A DNA stretch of 64,000 nt from Prinsepia uniflora (lineage: Eukaryota > Streptophyta > Magnoliopsida > Rosales > Rosaceae): assembly GCA_032719365.1 (NCBI GenBank), contig CM064871.1:67877586-67941585 (forward strand), read 5' to 3'. The translations under genes were made by a program, and so were the position numbers. The notes below the pieces were generated by a model. It saw only the letters and a list, made by a program, of their open reading frames with translations. It was not told the origin of the DNA and did no database searches. Of this stretch, positions 10,018-21,673 are shown one piece after another. Numbering within the stretch: the first letter of the stretch is position 1; each line of letters starts with the position of its first letter.

Positions 10018-12877
10018 TGTAACGCTCCGGAAAATGTGAAAAATGAAAATTTAGAAAAATTGAGGAAAATGACGATTTTGCCCCTGGAATTGGGCAAACG
10101 GTTGACTTTTTATTCGAGTGGTCAAACGAGCTTTGACCGATGACTGTGACGTAGTTCGGGACGTCACGAGTTCATAGACAGGTGACACGCCCGATTCCGA
10201 CATTCGAGGAAAAAGTTATGACGTGCGGAAGTTTGAGGGTAATTTGGTAAATTGGTCAAACGGGGCCATTTGTTGACTTTTTGATCGGGACATTGTTTGG
10301 ACTTTCCGGGAAGACCGTTGGATAGGTCTCGGGACGCTGAATCCGTAGACAGGCGGCATGCGTCAATCGGAGTCCGGACGAAAAAGTTATGGGTCTAGAA
10401 TTGTGAGGGGCATTTTGGTAATTGGTTATGGCAGGGGTAAAATAGTAATTTACCACAGCAAGTGATTAAGACGGTTACATAGGTGAATCAGCTAATGTAG
10501 ATAAGGATTGGTCATTTGGTGACACTTGTCACCATAAGTGAGGGATTAGTGGCTCTTGGTTGCTTTGGTGTACAATTAACTTACTTAATTAATCAAACTG
10601 TTGCCTTCATGTTAATTAGCACCTAGTTAGTACTCGACTAAGAACAAAGAAAAACAGAGAACACACCATTTTCTTCTATAATTGATTGATCATGATTCAA
10701 AACCAACATATACCATTGTGAAAAAGAGAAAAAACAGAGAGAATTAGACGAGGGAAACTGAGTGAAATGAATTGAGAGGAAGGCTGGGAAGATTGAGAAC
10801 TGAGACAAAAACCCGAAAATGAACTATGAACAATTAATGTCGAATTTGATTGTTTAGATTCTTTTGATTGAAATTGACTGAACAATTAGTCTTCTGGGAG
10901 CTCGACGAAGTGAACCGAATCAATTGGGAAGCCAGTTGATTGGAAATTGACGAAGAACAGCCCCTGCGACTGTGTCGAAATTGGAGCTTGAGTTCGTCGA
11001 CTTGGAGGTAAGGATTTCTGAAATTGATTTCACATTCATGCTTAAAATGGACGTAGAATGCTTCCTGTATGAACAATTGAAGGGTACGGGTTGCTTTTAG
11101 GTAAAACCCGATTAGGGACCCGTCGGGTTTTGAGGTTGAGTCGTGGACTTTGGGGGGTTTCACGAAATTAAGTTTACAGACCCTTAATCCATATTAACTT
11201 GATGCTAATGAGTGAAAGAAACAGTGAAATCGAGTTCGAATTGGTGAAGAACTAATCGGATCTGATCGCGGGTCGTAGGATCCGTTTATCAGAGAAACGG
11301 GTAGAGAAGGACACTGTAGCAATCACTGTAGCACGGCGCGTGGACTCACGCGCAGCCGCTTGTGGCAGCGCGTGAGGGCGCGTGGTACGTTTTCTAAGGA
11401 AAGTTTCAACAGGTGTTTTACTCCCTGTAATGTAACGGACATTTTAAAATTGGTTTCGAGTCAATCGGACACCGGCTCGATAATGTTTCGAGGGTCCGAC
11501 AATTTAAGTTATATTTTAAAATAATATTAAGTCCCGGAAAATTATGGGAAATTGACATGATGTAAATTGACTTGTTTATAACCCTGTATACTGATTTGAA
11601 CAGGATTCGGGATTCTTGGTAAGTGTCGGAAATTACAGAAACGCGTGCAGCTCAGGAAGCGAGCGGTTTGGACGGTGTGTGAGTGGACTTTTGTTTTCTA
11701 CCCTGAATGCATGCATATATGTTTTAAATGCCTTATAATATGATTTGAAATGATTTGGTATGATTGATGTTCTGATATGGTGAATTCCGGATTTTGGGGA
11801 ATATTATATTATTTTAATCGGTGTTTTGGCACATTTTTCGAGGAAATGTGCAAATGGTATTTTGGGCTAGGCCCGGAGTTAAAAAGGTTTCCAAAAGAGT
11901 ATTTTGACTTAATTGGTGAGTCAAGGATGGCTTTGGGTTATTATAATGTTTTCTATGTGCGGATTTACGTATAAATGCTATTTGGGCTTGAGTCCCGGTT
12001 GGTAACGATTTTGACTTGGTTTGAAGTCAAGGATTTGATTGAGATATTTTGGGATATGATTCCGGGATGATTTTCATTGCGATTGTGATTGTGAATACCC
12101 AGACGGTCGAAGCTAGGGGTGTTCCCAGACGACTGGAGCTCGGGGATATGATTGTGATTGGTCCCAGGCAGCCGAGGCTAGGGGTGTTCCCAGACGGCTG
12201 GTACTTGGGGTGAGATATATTCCCAGATAGCCGAGGCTTGGGGTGTTCCCAGACGGCTAACGCTCGGGGTGATGCGTGCCGGGGCAGTCGGAGCTCGGGG
12301 TGACTTTCCAGACGACTGAGGCACGGGTTATCGCCTACGCGTAGTGCCGGTGTGACAGTGTAATGATTTGTGCACTTGTGAACAGTGCGGTTTGATTGAT
12401 TGATTGATTGAGTAATTGATTGTGACCTTGTGCATGGTACTGTTTGATGTTGATTATGATTATGATTGCGTACTGGTATTAAGTACGAGTTCTGGTCTGT
12501 TCGGCCAGGTGATTATGTGTTCGTATGTTTTGGCCTGAGAGCCGGGATTTAACTTGTTATGTGGTTTGGTTGGAAGGCCAGTGTTGGTGTTTCATATGTT
12601 TTTCCCTATGCATGCAGGTTTGATAAACTGGAGGGTAAACAATGTGTTTTGATAAATGTATTTCTAAACTTGATTTTTGTCCACTCACACTTTTCTGTTT
12701 TAATGACCCTCCAAGCCGTGACACGACATTCGGGGCTAACCGAGAGGCGGAGGCATAAGTGGAGAAAATCCCTTGTCTGATAGGTGCTGAAGGATAGTTT
12801 CGGGACTTCAGTTGACTTGTCAGACGGGAGCAGGACCAGGCACAGTTATCGAGGTCCAGTTGGGACGGGTCCTGTCA
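10018..12877 (+). mobile_element. Nested plus-strand solo LTR
   Basis: The 2860-bp LTR starts TGTAACGCTCC and ends GGGTCCTGTCA, with the direct target duplication TTGCA at 10013-10017 and 12878-12882. Removing it and one TTGCA joins the two halves of the host LTR. It has the GTGAGTGGAC box at 11679-11688 and GTCCACTCAC at 12679-12688. Between them lies a repeat region built on CCCAGACGGCTG. Its first 400 bp match the corresponding part of the host LTR only imperfectly, so it is a related but different family. Confidence 0.93.
12091..12310 (+). repeat. Short degenerate tandem repeats (CCCAGACGGCTG type) in an LTR
   Basis: Units of roughly 30-45 bp built on CCCAGACGGCTG and GGGGTGTTCCCAGACG recur five or six times with changes. 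Similar but different minisatellites sit at the same relative place in other LTRs of the window (45.7-45.9 kb, 63.5-63.7 kb). Confidence 0.7.
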
Positions 12878-13189
12878 TTGCACGTTTTACGAAATATGGT
12901 TTTATGCTATGATTTGATAATGGTTTCGATGACACGATTTGGGGATTTGAAATATGATTTGATTTTGAAAAGTGATTTCGATAAACGTGATTTCGATTTC
13001 GGAATTGGATTTCAGAAATATGATTCAGGATTCGGTTTTGGAACTTGAAAGTGGATTTCTGGATTTGGACTCAGAATGATGATTCCGGATGCAGATTTGG
13101 CTTCGGAATGATGATTTCGGATTCGGATTTGGAAATGGATTATGGATGTGATAAAATGGTTTTTGATTGGATTTGCTGGATCTGGTATT

Positions 13190-13381
13190 GGGTTTAAAGA
13201 CTCGGATATGATATGTGACGGAGGCGTGCCCGGATATGTGATTGGGTTTAAAGACCCGGATTGAGTTTAAAGACTCGGATATTGTGATTTCCCCCGTAGG
13301 CCTATTGAGTTTAAAGACTCGAATTATATTGAGACCTGGATTGAGTTTAAAGACTCAGATTGATATTGAGTTTAAAGACTC
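13190..13381 (+). repeat. Array of GAGTTTAAAGACTC quasi-palindromes
   Basis: Six copies of (G)GAGTTTAAAGACTC or GGGTTTAAAGACCC occur within 192 bp. The unit is nearly self-complementary. The reverse complement of the same array occurs in both LTRs of the element at 50536-57617 (about 51083-51275 and 55147-55339). Confidence 0.8.
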
Positions 13382-13957
13382 GGATAGATCCAACAGGTTC
13401 GATTGATTGAAATGGATTTCAAATATGTTTGGATTTCTGTGATGACTTGATGGTTTTCAATAATAAAGGTTTACAAATGGTTTTCAGATGATTTGGGCTG
13501 AGGCCCGGGATTTGAGAAAATGAAATGATTTCTGGCTTTTGGTTTCATAAATGGTTATATTAACTTGAATATGAAATGGTTTCATGAAATGGGTTTTATA
13601 TGCATGCATTGGTTTTTAAAGGGATGGTATAAATGTCTTTTCTTACAAACTGGTTTTCTAACTTATTATTTATTTTTATCCACTCACAGTCTTTTATGTT
13701 TTTTATACCTTCCAGGTTGATGCGGTGCGGGCTGTTGTTAGTGAGACGGAGACATCACACACGCGATCCACAGTAAGGCTGCGAACTCTGGTTAACTCAA
13801 GTTGGTTTTTGGTACGTTGACCTGAGTATCCATCATCTAGCTTGCGTGTTCCACGGGGGTTGAACGGGTGTTTAGCCTTCGTGTCGCACGTGAGTTAGAC
13901 GGGAGCATGACTTATCCCTTAAATCCCGGGGGATTGGGGGTGGGTCGTGTCATGTGA

Positions 13958-14473
13958 TTCATGGCTTTACTGGATTATGTAGGTGGATTTCAGATTTATG
14001 GGATTTATGAAATGGTATTTCAGTGTTCGTGGTTTTGGGCAGTGGCCCACATACTTGGATTTAAGGTTTTAGGCTGAGTTCCCATATACTTGGATTTATG
14101 GTTTTGGGCTATGACCCTAATGATTTAATTAAAGTAAATGGTTTGATTATTTGTTTTCGAATGCATGCACACTTTTTAGTGAAGAGCATAAATGTCTTCT
14201 TATGAAATGTGTTTTATTAAATTATTTATTTTCGTCCTCACAACTTTTAATGGTTTTAATGCCCTTCAAGTTGATCACGAATGCGAGCTGTAGCAGAGAC
14301 CGAGACATCGCATTCCTCCACTAATCCTGACACGCTCTGGAAGCCCCGAACGTGCTGAGATTTTGAGTTATTCCTTGTTTGACACTTCGTGTCAGATGGG
14401 TGCATGGCACATCCCGCGATATTCTCGGGGGGGGGGGGGGGGGGGGGGGGGGGGATTGGGATGGGTCGTGTCA
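13958..14473 (+). mobile_element. 3' part of a plus-strand LTR
   Basis: The segment resembles the reverse complement of the LTRs at 47038 and 60375 (GGCAGTGGCCCACAT, then GGCTGAGTTCCCA) and ends GATGGGTCGTGTCA, an LTR 3' end. It is probably the truncated 3' LTR of the gag-protease remnant 7271-8230, separated from it by the inserted LTR 8231-13952. It contains the poly(G) run at 14427-14454. Confidence 0.65.
14427..14454 (+). repeat. Poly(G) run of 28
   Basis: Twenty-eight consecutive G lie just before the LTR end. Other LTRs here have only 4-6 G at this place (for example near 13929). It is probably slippage growth of the CCCGGGGG motif, or an assembly error. Confidence 0.9.
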
Positions 14474-15750
14474 AAATCAATCCCTAAGTTCAGAAAAGTA
14501 AGACGGTGATGCGAAGAAAAATGAAGATTTGAAGTGAATCGATCAAATCGAATCAATTGGCTCCAGCATAGAGTATGAATCGAATTGGTCGCACCACGAG
14601 GAGGACCCAGAGATTGAGAGTACTGAAAGAATTAGTAGTTGTTTAGTTAGAAGAAAAATGAAGATTCGAAGTGAAATCACCAACCTAGAGGAGTAAGACG
14701 GTGATGCGAAGGGTTTGGATTCAACGCGAGCCGCAACTACTCCTAGTGTTCCATCAGAGTTTCTCTCACTCTCTTCCTCTGCAACTTCGTATCTACATCT
14801 CAAACCCAAAATCTGGATCAGATCTAACCTTGATCTGATTCCACTATGTCCTGCTTAGCCTTCTCTCTCCAACTTGTCAATGGATCCGTTATCTTACTCC
14901 AAACTTGCAAGTGGTTTCCGTCGACACGAGCTCTCATCACTATCTCCTTTTTTCGCCAAACTCGCTTGGCCTTCGTTGCCGCTAAACAACAACAGCTCCA
15001 CACCTCCAAAGATCAACACCACAACAACCACTCTGACTCCTCTGACCCCTCTGCCGACTCCATTGTCTCCCTGGGTGATGGCCTTCTAGCCGCGTCAAGT
15101 GGCCAGCTCATCGTCGCCCTCTCGTTGCCTTACTCTGCTCTTTGCTTGCGTGGGAATTTGTTCCTTTTGTATTTTTTGTGTGTGTTTCTTTTTTACTATA
15201 CCTCGCGATCTCATTTTCCTAATAATGATGTATATCCGAGTTTGGCATGGTAATGCGAGTTTTGGATTTATGGGTTTGGAGTTTTGGATTTCTTTCCATT
15301 TGCGTTGTTGGCTTATTATACCTCATGTCTAAGAGGGTTTGAAAGTTTGAAACGGTTGAACTGGAGATGGGTCGGGTTTGGGGATCTAAGAAGCTTTCGG
15401 AGTTGCAGAGTTCTTCAAGCTCTGCTAATATTCGGGTTATCATTTCCTCCATCGGTTGGGTTGGGTTGGGTTTTGAAGTTGATTGAGGGAGTAAATGGAT
15501 TTCCAAAAGATGAAATTGATGATGAAAAGCACAAGATGATGAAATTGATGATGAACTCAATGATAGATCTAGGGTTGGAGCTAGGTTTTGGGTATGGATT
15601 TTTTATCTGGGTTTTGAAGCCATGGGAAATTGAACAGTTCGGTGGAGGTGGAGAGGACGGAGAAGACGATGGATTTGATTTTGATTTTTTAATTTTTAAT
15701 TCATTTATTTTTAATATAATTAAATTATTAATTATTTTTCATATAATTTA
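14474..15750. other. Transition from transposons to genes; possible broken gene start at 14880
   Basis: 14497-14720 holds two imperfect copies of a short block (GTAAGACGGTGATGCGAAG at 14497 and 14694; AGAAAAATGAAGATT at 14513 and 14653). From ATG 14880 a 69-codon frame starts MDPLSYSKLASGFRR and ends before 15090. A second frame over the same bases continues with DSSDPSADSIVSLGDG to about 15140. Composition and the serine/proline-rich start look like a real 5' exon whose frame is now broken, but I do not recognise the family. The rest (15250-15750) has long open frames on both strands without recognisable domains; I do not call a gene. Confidence 0.3.
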
Positions 15751-17140
15751 ATATTTAATTAGTTTTTTATCCACATGGTGTCAAACTCAGCATGAAAAAT
15801 TGTCCCATAAATGCCACTTGGACATTTAACATATTTTTTTAACAGATTACTAACGGTGGGTACCTAAATGTTATGTTTTGATAGTTTGAGTATAGTTAGG
15901 GTACTTTTTAAAATCACGCATATAGTTTGGGTACTTTTATATAGTTTATCCTTATTTTTATTAAGGTCTGTTGATGTGGTGTTGAATTAGGAGCAGGTTT
16001 GTTTCCAATCCACCCATGTAGATGTACCACTTAACCAAAACCACTTAACAAAGTGATAAATAAGAGACACATACTGGAGTTGAAAATAATTAGTAACATT
16101 TGAATGTTATATGGTTATTAAATGTACGTATCAATAAAAATAATTACCTAATTGATGAGTACATTTTCATTGATCATTTACTTTCTCATTATTTGTAAGT
16201 AAACATGTGTTCTTTCACCGATTACCTACTCCCCCAACACTTGTAAGTACATAATATAAAATTTGGCACAAAACCTGGTATACCTATATTATATTTGATT
16301 ATGGCTAGTTGAAATATGTAGATGTGCAACCACATAATAAAGTGGTCAATAAGAAAATATACTTACTAGATCCGAAATTTATCGATGCATTAATTTTAAT
16401 TTTGGGACCTAACCTATCATGATCCAATATGGACTCAAACTCAAATTTTTATGATCACCAAAAACCTTAAATAATAGTCAAGACTTATAATATTTGACCA
16501 TAATAACTGACCATATTTAATGTGACATTTAATATGGTATGATATGCCAATAAATTAAAATATATTCTATATATTTTAGTTTTAAAATTTTTTCTTTTCC
16601 AAAAAAAAATGTCACATTAAGTGAATTAAATTAAATGATCAATTAATGTGTTCAAATAAAATCATTATAAATGATAATTAATAGGCATTAAATTAGCTTA
16701 TTGAAGTGTTTTTGGTAAATAATTAAATAAACAATTATTTACTTACACATACCGCATAACTGAAGTCCGTCATTAATATGGAGTAACAATTGGAGCAACA
16801 GAGGTAACATAAGACATTCTAATAGTACATTGAAACGATTTTCGATTGTGTGAACAAAGTGAGATTAGATATCTGATTAGAGAGCATTTTGAATAATAAG
16901 CCGCAAATTAATAATCAACTACTTAAATGTAATGTTATTAGTTTCAAGTTAAAATGAGATTACTAACATGAACACAAACTTATTGGAAATAATGATTGGA
17001 GCAATGGAGGTAACAAAAGACATGTTCTTACACTATACTTAGAATTGTATGAATAAAGTGAGATTTAATATCTGATTTCGGAAGCATTTTATGTAATAAG
17101 TCTTAATTTATTTTAAGTTAAAATGGGCCGAGATGCTGAA
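15751..17140. other. AT-rich intergenic DNA
   Basis: No gene is seen. 15880-15950 has two TTAGGGTACTTTT / TTGGGTACTTTT phrases of the sort found at the ends of degenerate transposons. Two diverged copies of a block of about 130-160 bp (around 16785-16950 and 16990-17125) share GATTGGAGCAA, GAGGTAACA, AAAGTGAGATT and GTTAAAATG in the same order. Confidence 0.6.
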
Positions 17141-17506
17141 ATTGTGCTTACAGCCCAAACTTAGACCCGAGCCGGGTTTCAAAGACCGAGTCGACTGTTG
17201 AGGTTTGAGAGCGGCAACCCTAACCTCTACAACATCATCCCTCCCTCTCCCCCTCTCTTATCATCGTTCTCGCGACTTTGCCGGCATCGAATTCACCTGC
17301 AGCCGCGAAGGGCATCGGTTTCTCCGGTTCATCTGATCGATTTCTCTTCTCGGCTGTCAGGTTTTTCATCTTACTCCCATTTTTTAATTTCTTTGACAGT
17401 TAATTTCTTTAGCTCATCGGTGTAATTGCCTCAAAGGTGGAGCGCGGAGGCAGTGGGCGGGCAGAACTCAGTGTAAAAGCAAGGGGGAATTAGAGGGGAC
17501 ACAAAG

Positions 17507-17782
17507 GTAAGCAATTACTTATTGAAGCACTTAAGAGGGCAAGATGGTAGATGTTTTTCGCTTGAAGATGGAAGTTTAATGGAGGTTTTCAGGAGTTGGG
17601 GTGGTCAATAGATCGGCCTCTGATTGAAACAGTGTCTTTCTTGCTAATGGATTATACTGTATATGCGAACTAGGAGCTGCCGGAACTTCCATTTTGAATC
17701 CTGAGAAGTTGGTATATATTTGGGTTGGAGCATATTAGACTCGTTAAGTTTGTAATCAAAAGAGGCATTTTTCTTTCTGCAG
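17507..17782 (+). other. Probable 5'-UTR intron of the KTI12 gene
   Basis: ACAAAG/GTAAGC at 17506/17507 is a near-perfect donor, and TTTCTTTCTGCAG ends at 17782, directly before the ATG of KTI12. The upstream exon would start in the C/T-rich stretch near 17200. The call rests on the two splice sites only. Confidence 0.7.
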
Positions 17783-18691
17783 ATGGCGTTGGTTGTGGTT
17801 TGTGGGCAACCTAGTAGTGGGAAGTCAACTGCTGCACTCTGTCTAGCCGAGGCGCTCAAAGAATCAGAATCGAACCTAATAGTTAGGGTTATTGATGAAA
17901 CTTCCTTTCATCTTGACCGGAATCAGAGCTATGCCAACATGCCCGCAGAGAAGAATTTACGAGGAGTGTTAAGATCTGAAGTTGATAGATCAGTGTCAAA
18001 GGACAGTATCATAATAGTGGATTCTTTGAACAGCATCAAGGGGTACAGGTACGAGCTGTGGTGTTTGGCTCGTGCTGCAGGAATAAGATACTGTGTTTTA
18101 TACTGTGATGCAGATGAAACCCATTGTAGAAAATGGAACAAAGTGCGCAGGGAGGAGGGAGAAGATGGTTACAATGATAAGATATTTGATGATTTGGTGA
18201 GAAGATTTGAGGCACCAGAGAGAAGAAATCGGTGGGATTCCCCATTATTTGAGTTATGGCCACATAAAGATGGAGTAGAGAAAACTTCCGCTGCCATTGT
18301 AGATGCTATTTCATTTTTGACAAAGAAGGCAGACTCAACGTCCCGGGATGTGAAAACTTTGCAGCCAACGATTGCTACACAGAATACGCGGTTTTCTGAG
18401 GCAAATTCTCTGTATGAGTTGGACAGAGCTACACAGGAGGTGATCAGTGCCATTGTGGAGGCACAATCCCAGGCACTTGGAGGGCCTTTAAATGGAGTTT
18501 CTGTTGGCCAGGGATTACCTTCTGTCAATATTTCAAGATCAGTAGGGCTTCCTGAGCTTCGCAGGCTGCGACGAACTTTCATAAAATTGACAGGGCAGAC
18601 GAGTTTAAGCGGGCCACCGCCGCCTTCTGATGCAGACAATGCAAAGAGGATGTTTGTTGATTACTTGAACAGGGAAATGGACACAGCTTGA
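17783..18691 (+). CDS. DRL1: KTI12/DRL1, Elongator-associated P-loop protein
   Basis: This is an intact 302-residue protein in a single coding exon, the length I recall for Arabidopsis DRL1 (At1g13870). It starts MALVVVCGQPSSGKST, a P-loop at residues 8-16. DSLNSIKGYRYELWCLARA (around residues 80-98) and FEAPERRNRWDSPLF (around 142-156) follow, both typical of KTI12. The C-terminal segment LPELRRLRRTFIKLTG is basic and is the region reported to bind calmodulin in plant members. KTI12 is a PSTK-like nucleotide-binding protein that works with Elongator in modifying wobble uridines of tRNAs; Arabidopsis mutants have deformed roots and leaves. The start is supported by a splice acceptor ending one base before the ATG. 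The next gene downstream on the same strand is QUL1-like, as in Arabidopsis. Confidence 0.95.
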   Translation: MALVVVCGQPSSGKSTAALCLAEALKESESNLIVRVIDETSFHLDRNQSYANMPAEKNLRGVLRSEVDRSVSKDSIIIVDSLNSIKGYRYELWCLARAAGIRYCVLYCDADETHCRKWNKVRREEGEDGYNDKIFDDLVRRFEAPERRNRWDSPLFELWPHKDGVEKTSAAIVDAISFLTKKADSTSRDVKTLQPTIATQNTRFSEANSLYELDRATQEVISAIVEAQSQALGGPLNGVSVGQGLPSVNISRSVGLPELRRLRRTFIKLTGQTSLSGPPPPSDADNAKRMFVDYLNREMDTA

Positions 18692-20780
18692 AGGAGGAAA
18701 ACAAGGTGATGTTGTGGTTTTTGCATTGCCCGTCTAGGTTGTGCCAGATTCTTCTGCTAGCCCAAACCCGAACCGAACACCTGAATTTTGCGTAGAAATA
18801 TACCAATGTCTCTTGTTCCTCACTGTACTACACAAATCCTACAATGTACTATTCTGATATTGCTTTATTTCTTTTCTCACTTTCATGTATAGACTTCTCC
18901 AGTTGTGTTCCTTCAGTAACTTCATGTACTTGCTGATTAAATCTCTGATTAAATTTGGTTTAACGTCCTTTGTACTTTTTTTTTTTGGTTTAAATAATAA
19001 ATTATGGAGACAGAATAAGCCTGAGACTGAGAGCCACATGGGTTTGATGTTATGGAATTAAAGCTGTCATTTTTTTTTTCATAGTTAAGAATCTTCTCTA
19101 ATCCCTATCTAATCCAAAAGTTGACCATTAAATAATCCAAATCTGTTCATAAAAAACAAACAAAAAGCATAGGCTTGGCTTAAACCACCATTATTGGCGC
19201 AGCCGCACAGCTCATATTCTAGCACCACCACTCTTGATCTATACAGTAGGCAAAAGAAATAACATTCTCAACTAACAAGCCTCCAAATTGGCAAAAGTAA
19301 TTAACAAAAAAAAAAATTGGCAAAAGTAACTCCACAATCCATATGTATATTAAGTAAAATGATGGCAACCTTCAAGGGTTGGTCACCAGCTAACACCAAC
19401 CCAATTCATAAATTTTACCTTTTCATCTAAATTAAGTAATGTTTTATCTGTTTTGAATCGATTTCAATAAATTAATGACATGTATACTTATTTAAATACG
19501 AAGAAAATCACTAATTGGTATAAGAAATAACAGGCATGACATCAATTAATCCTCTTCATTTATAATCTTTCATGAATTGTATTACTATTTTAAAGGAATC
19601 GTCACATATTTTCTTGCACATGTTAGAATATATAGAAAAGTTAAGGATTAGGAATTCGGACATCCATATATAGATATAGAGAAATCAGAAATCAATTTTT
19701 CTTTATGTTGTTAGTAAACATAAAATCGAACCAGAAAGAAAGATTTTAATGTTGTCTATAAATAAATATTAAAAAATTAAAAATTATTTCTCTTATATAA
19801 AAAGTTAAGAACAGTAAATTTATAATACTTTTAACTTTTAAATAAGCAAACATGTGATGGGAATTTTTTTTTTCAACAAAAAGAAACATGTCATGAGGGT
19901 AACTAACTGGGTATGTATGCGCATAGCAGATGAACACTATTCATTTCGTCTTGGCAAATATGGGTTGTGTGGTGTGGCTACACATAATTGTTTCCATTTC
20001 TGCATAGCATAGCACCATACAAACATGACGTGTACTTTTCCCCCCTGTCGGGGAATGACGACAAAAGTAAAAAGACAGCAAAAAAGTAAATGGGAAATTC
20101 TGGAAACTATTTGACAGTGACGTGGTCGAAATAAATGGCATACAAATTGGAATTATTGGAGAGGGCTACGCTGTGATTGGTCGGCAGCAACACGAGGATA
20201 AAATTTACCCAAATAGAGTCTTAAAATAAATAAAACAAATTAATCTTTTTATTTTATTTTAGCGAAGATACACCATACATAACAGTTGAATTACAAAAAT
20301 AAATATTTAAATACATAATATTTTGTCAAAATTTTCAATCTAATAAAAAAATATCACGCACTAAATTATTACATAAAATAAAATTCGACTGGAACTGATC
20401 CTCCGCTCTGAGAATAATTCTTAGTAATTATTTTATTTGTATCATATAATAATCGTATACTTCGTGTAATTTAATATTGTTAAGCTGTCAACTTTATTTT
20501 CGATCGCAAAGGCTAGTATGGTAATTAGCCCACGTCATGCCGTAGACATAAAACAACCAAAAAAACAAAATTAACTAATTGAAAAAAGAAAAAGAAAAAA
20601 AAAAGTGCAAAACACAATAAATAACAATGATTCCTCATTTAATTCATTTTCAGTTAAATATATTATTTTAATTTAATGATTGTTTCTGTCTAAATCTGCG
20701 AGCCTGGATCTGATTAACTGAGTCATATTAATAGTCAGCACGAACACAAAAGCGGGCAAAGAGAAAACTCAAAAATAACT
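18692..20780. other. Intergenic, AT-rich
   Basis: It contains the 3' UTR of KTI12 (roughly to 18880) and then about 1.9 kb of AT-rich DNA with short A/T runs. I see no gene and no clear transposon ends. Confidence 0.6.
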
Positions 20781-20788
20781 AAAATTTC

Positions 20789-20795
20789 TATAAAT
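20789..20795 (+). promoter_or_regulatory. Candidate TATA box of the QUL1-like gene
   Basis: TATAAAT lies about 80 bp before a good donor (ACCG/GTAAGCG, intron from 20872) that would open a 5'-UTR intron. A matching acceptor is TTTTTACTGCAG ending at 21268. The first exon would be about 50 bp of untranslated leader. Confidence 0.5.
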
Positions 20796-21673
20796 TTGGA
20801 CTCACATTAAGCTGGATTCTTTCTCTGATTTAAGGCTTTTGAATCTCACTCCTTCGACGACCCCATAACCGGTAAGCGTTTCCCAAAACCCTAATTGTCA
20901 GCCATCAGGATGAATTTATTTTTACCGTTGTTGAATTCGTCTCAATTTGGATTTATCGCTGTTTGTTTATTATATATAGGATGGTAGTGGTTGCTTTTGC
21001 TTTTGATTGGATCTGAAATGAATTTTTTGTTTTCCATTTCGGGATCTGGGATTTGGTCACTGGTTATTGAGAAAGGAAAGTGATGACATTCATTTTGTGC
21101 TTATATTTGCTCTGTTTGGTTGCTGGGAAGGCGTTGAAAATTGAAAAGGGAATTTGGAATCTGTTGTGAGATTCACTGGCGGTTTTCTCAGTAACTATAT
21201 GGGGACTTTTTCCTTGCGACAATTGTTGGGATAAAATTGATTTGGTGGATCTTCGGTTTTTACTGCAGGTTGGTCTTGCTGAACACTTGTCAAAGTCCGT
21301 TTCTTTTTCTAATTGGGCATTAATTGGCGCTGGTCGGTTTTAAAAATTTCTGATTCATAATTGAGTACTAAATTCTGTGTTGAGCTGTGATCTTGACTTT
21401 ATGTTTGAGCTTGGCTCATGATGGTTCTACAAACTAATCTAGGAGTCTGATGGCATAATAGGAAAGCGAAGATTTGCAGATGTTATTTGGAAGAAGTGGA
21501 ATTTATTGTCTCAATGCTTGTAGGAATTCTCCGGGTTCAGGGCATTATATATAGAAGCTGGTATGTTATGATAGGTTATGGTTTTCGTTGTTCTTGGAGA
21601 TTTAAGTTGAAGGACTTGGTGGTTTAGTGGGGGTTATATTTGAATTCATAAGTCGGGGTTGCTCAATTTGGAC

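Larger units (their letters stand above)
8231..13952 (+). mobile_element. Plus-strand solo LTR, itself split by a nested solo LTR
   Basis: It starts TGTAACGACC and ends GGGTCGTGTCA, and is flanked by the direct repeat TGTGA (8226-8230 and 13953-13957), an exact target duplication. Without the nested insertion (10018-12877 plus its 5-bp duplication) it is 2857 bp. No internal region or second LTR is present, so it is a solo LTR left by recombination. It carries GTGAGTGGAC at 9880-9889, ATCCACTCAC at 13678-13687 and a GAGTTTAAAGACTC array at 13190-13381. That array links it to the family of the young element at 50536-57617. No gene is seen in it. Confidence 0.9.

Noticed and set aside
13190..13381. 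CRISPR-like array
   Set aside because: Spacing is irregular, the spacers are themselves repetitive, and the sequence is a plant LTR.
15284..15751. 155-codon plus-strand frame and 113-codon minus-strand frame over the same DNA
   Set aside because: Both are composition-driven, overlap each other, have no recognisable domain and end in AT-rich DNA.
18169..18639. 156-codon minus-strand frame
   Set aside because: Antisense shadow of the KTI12 coding region.
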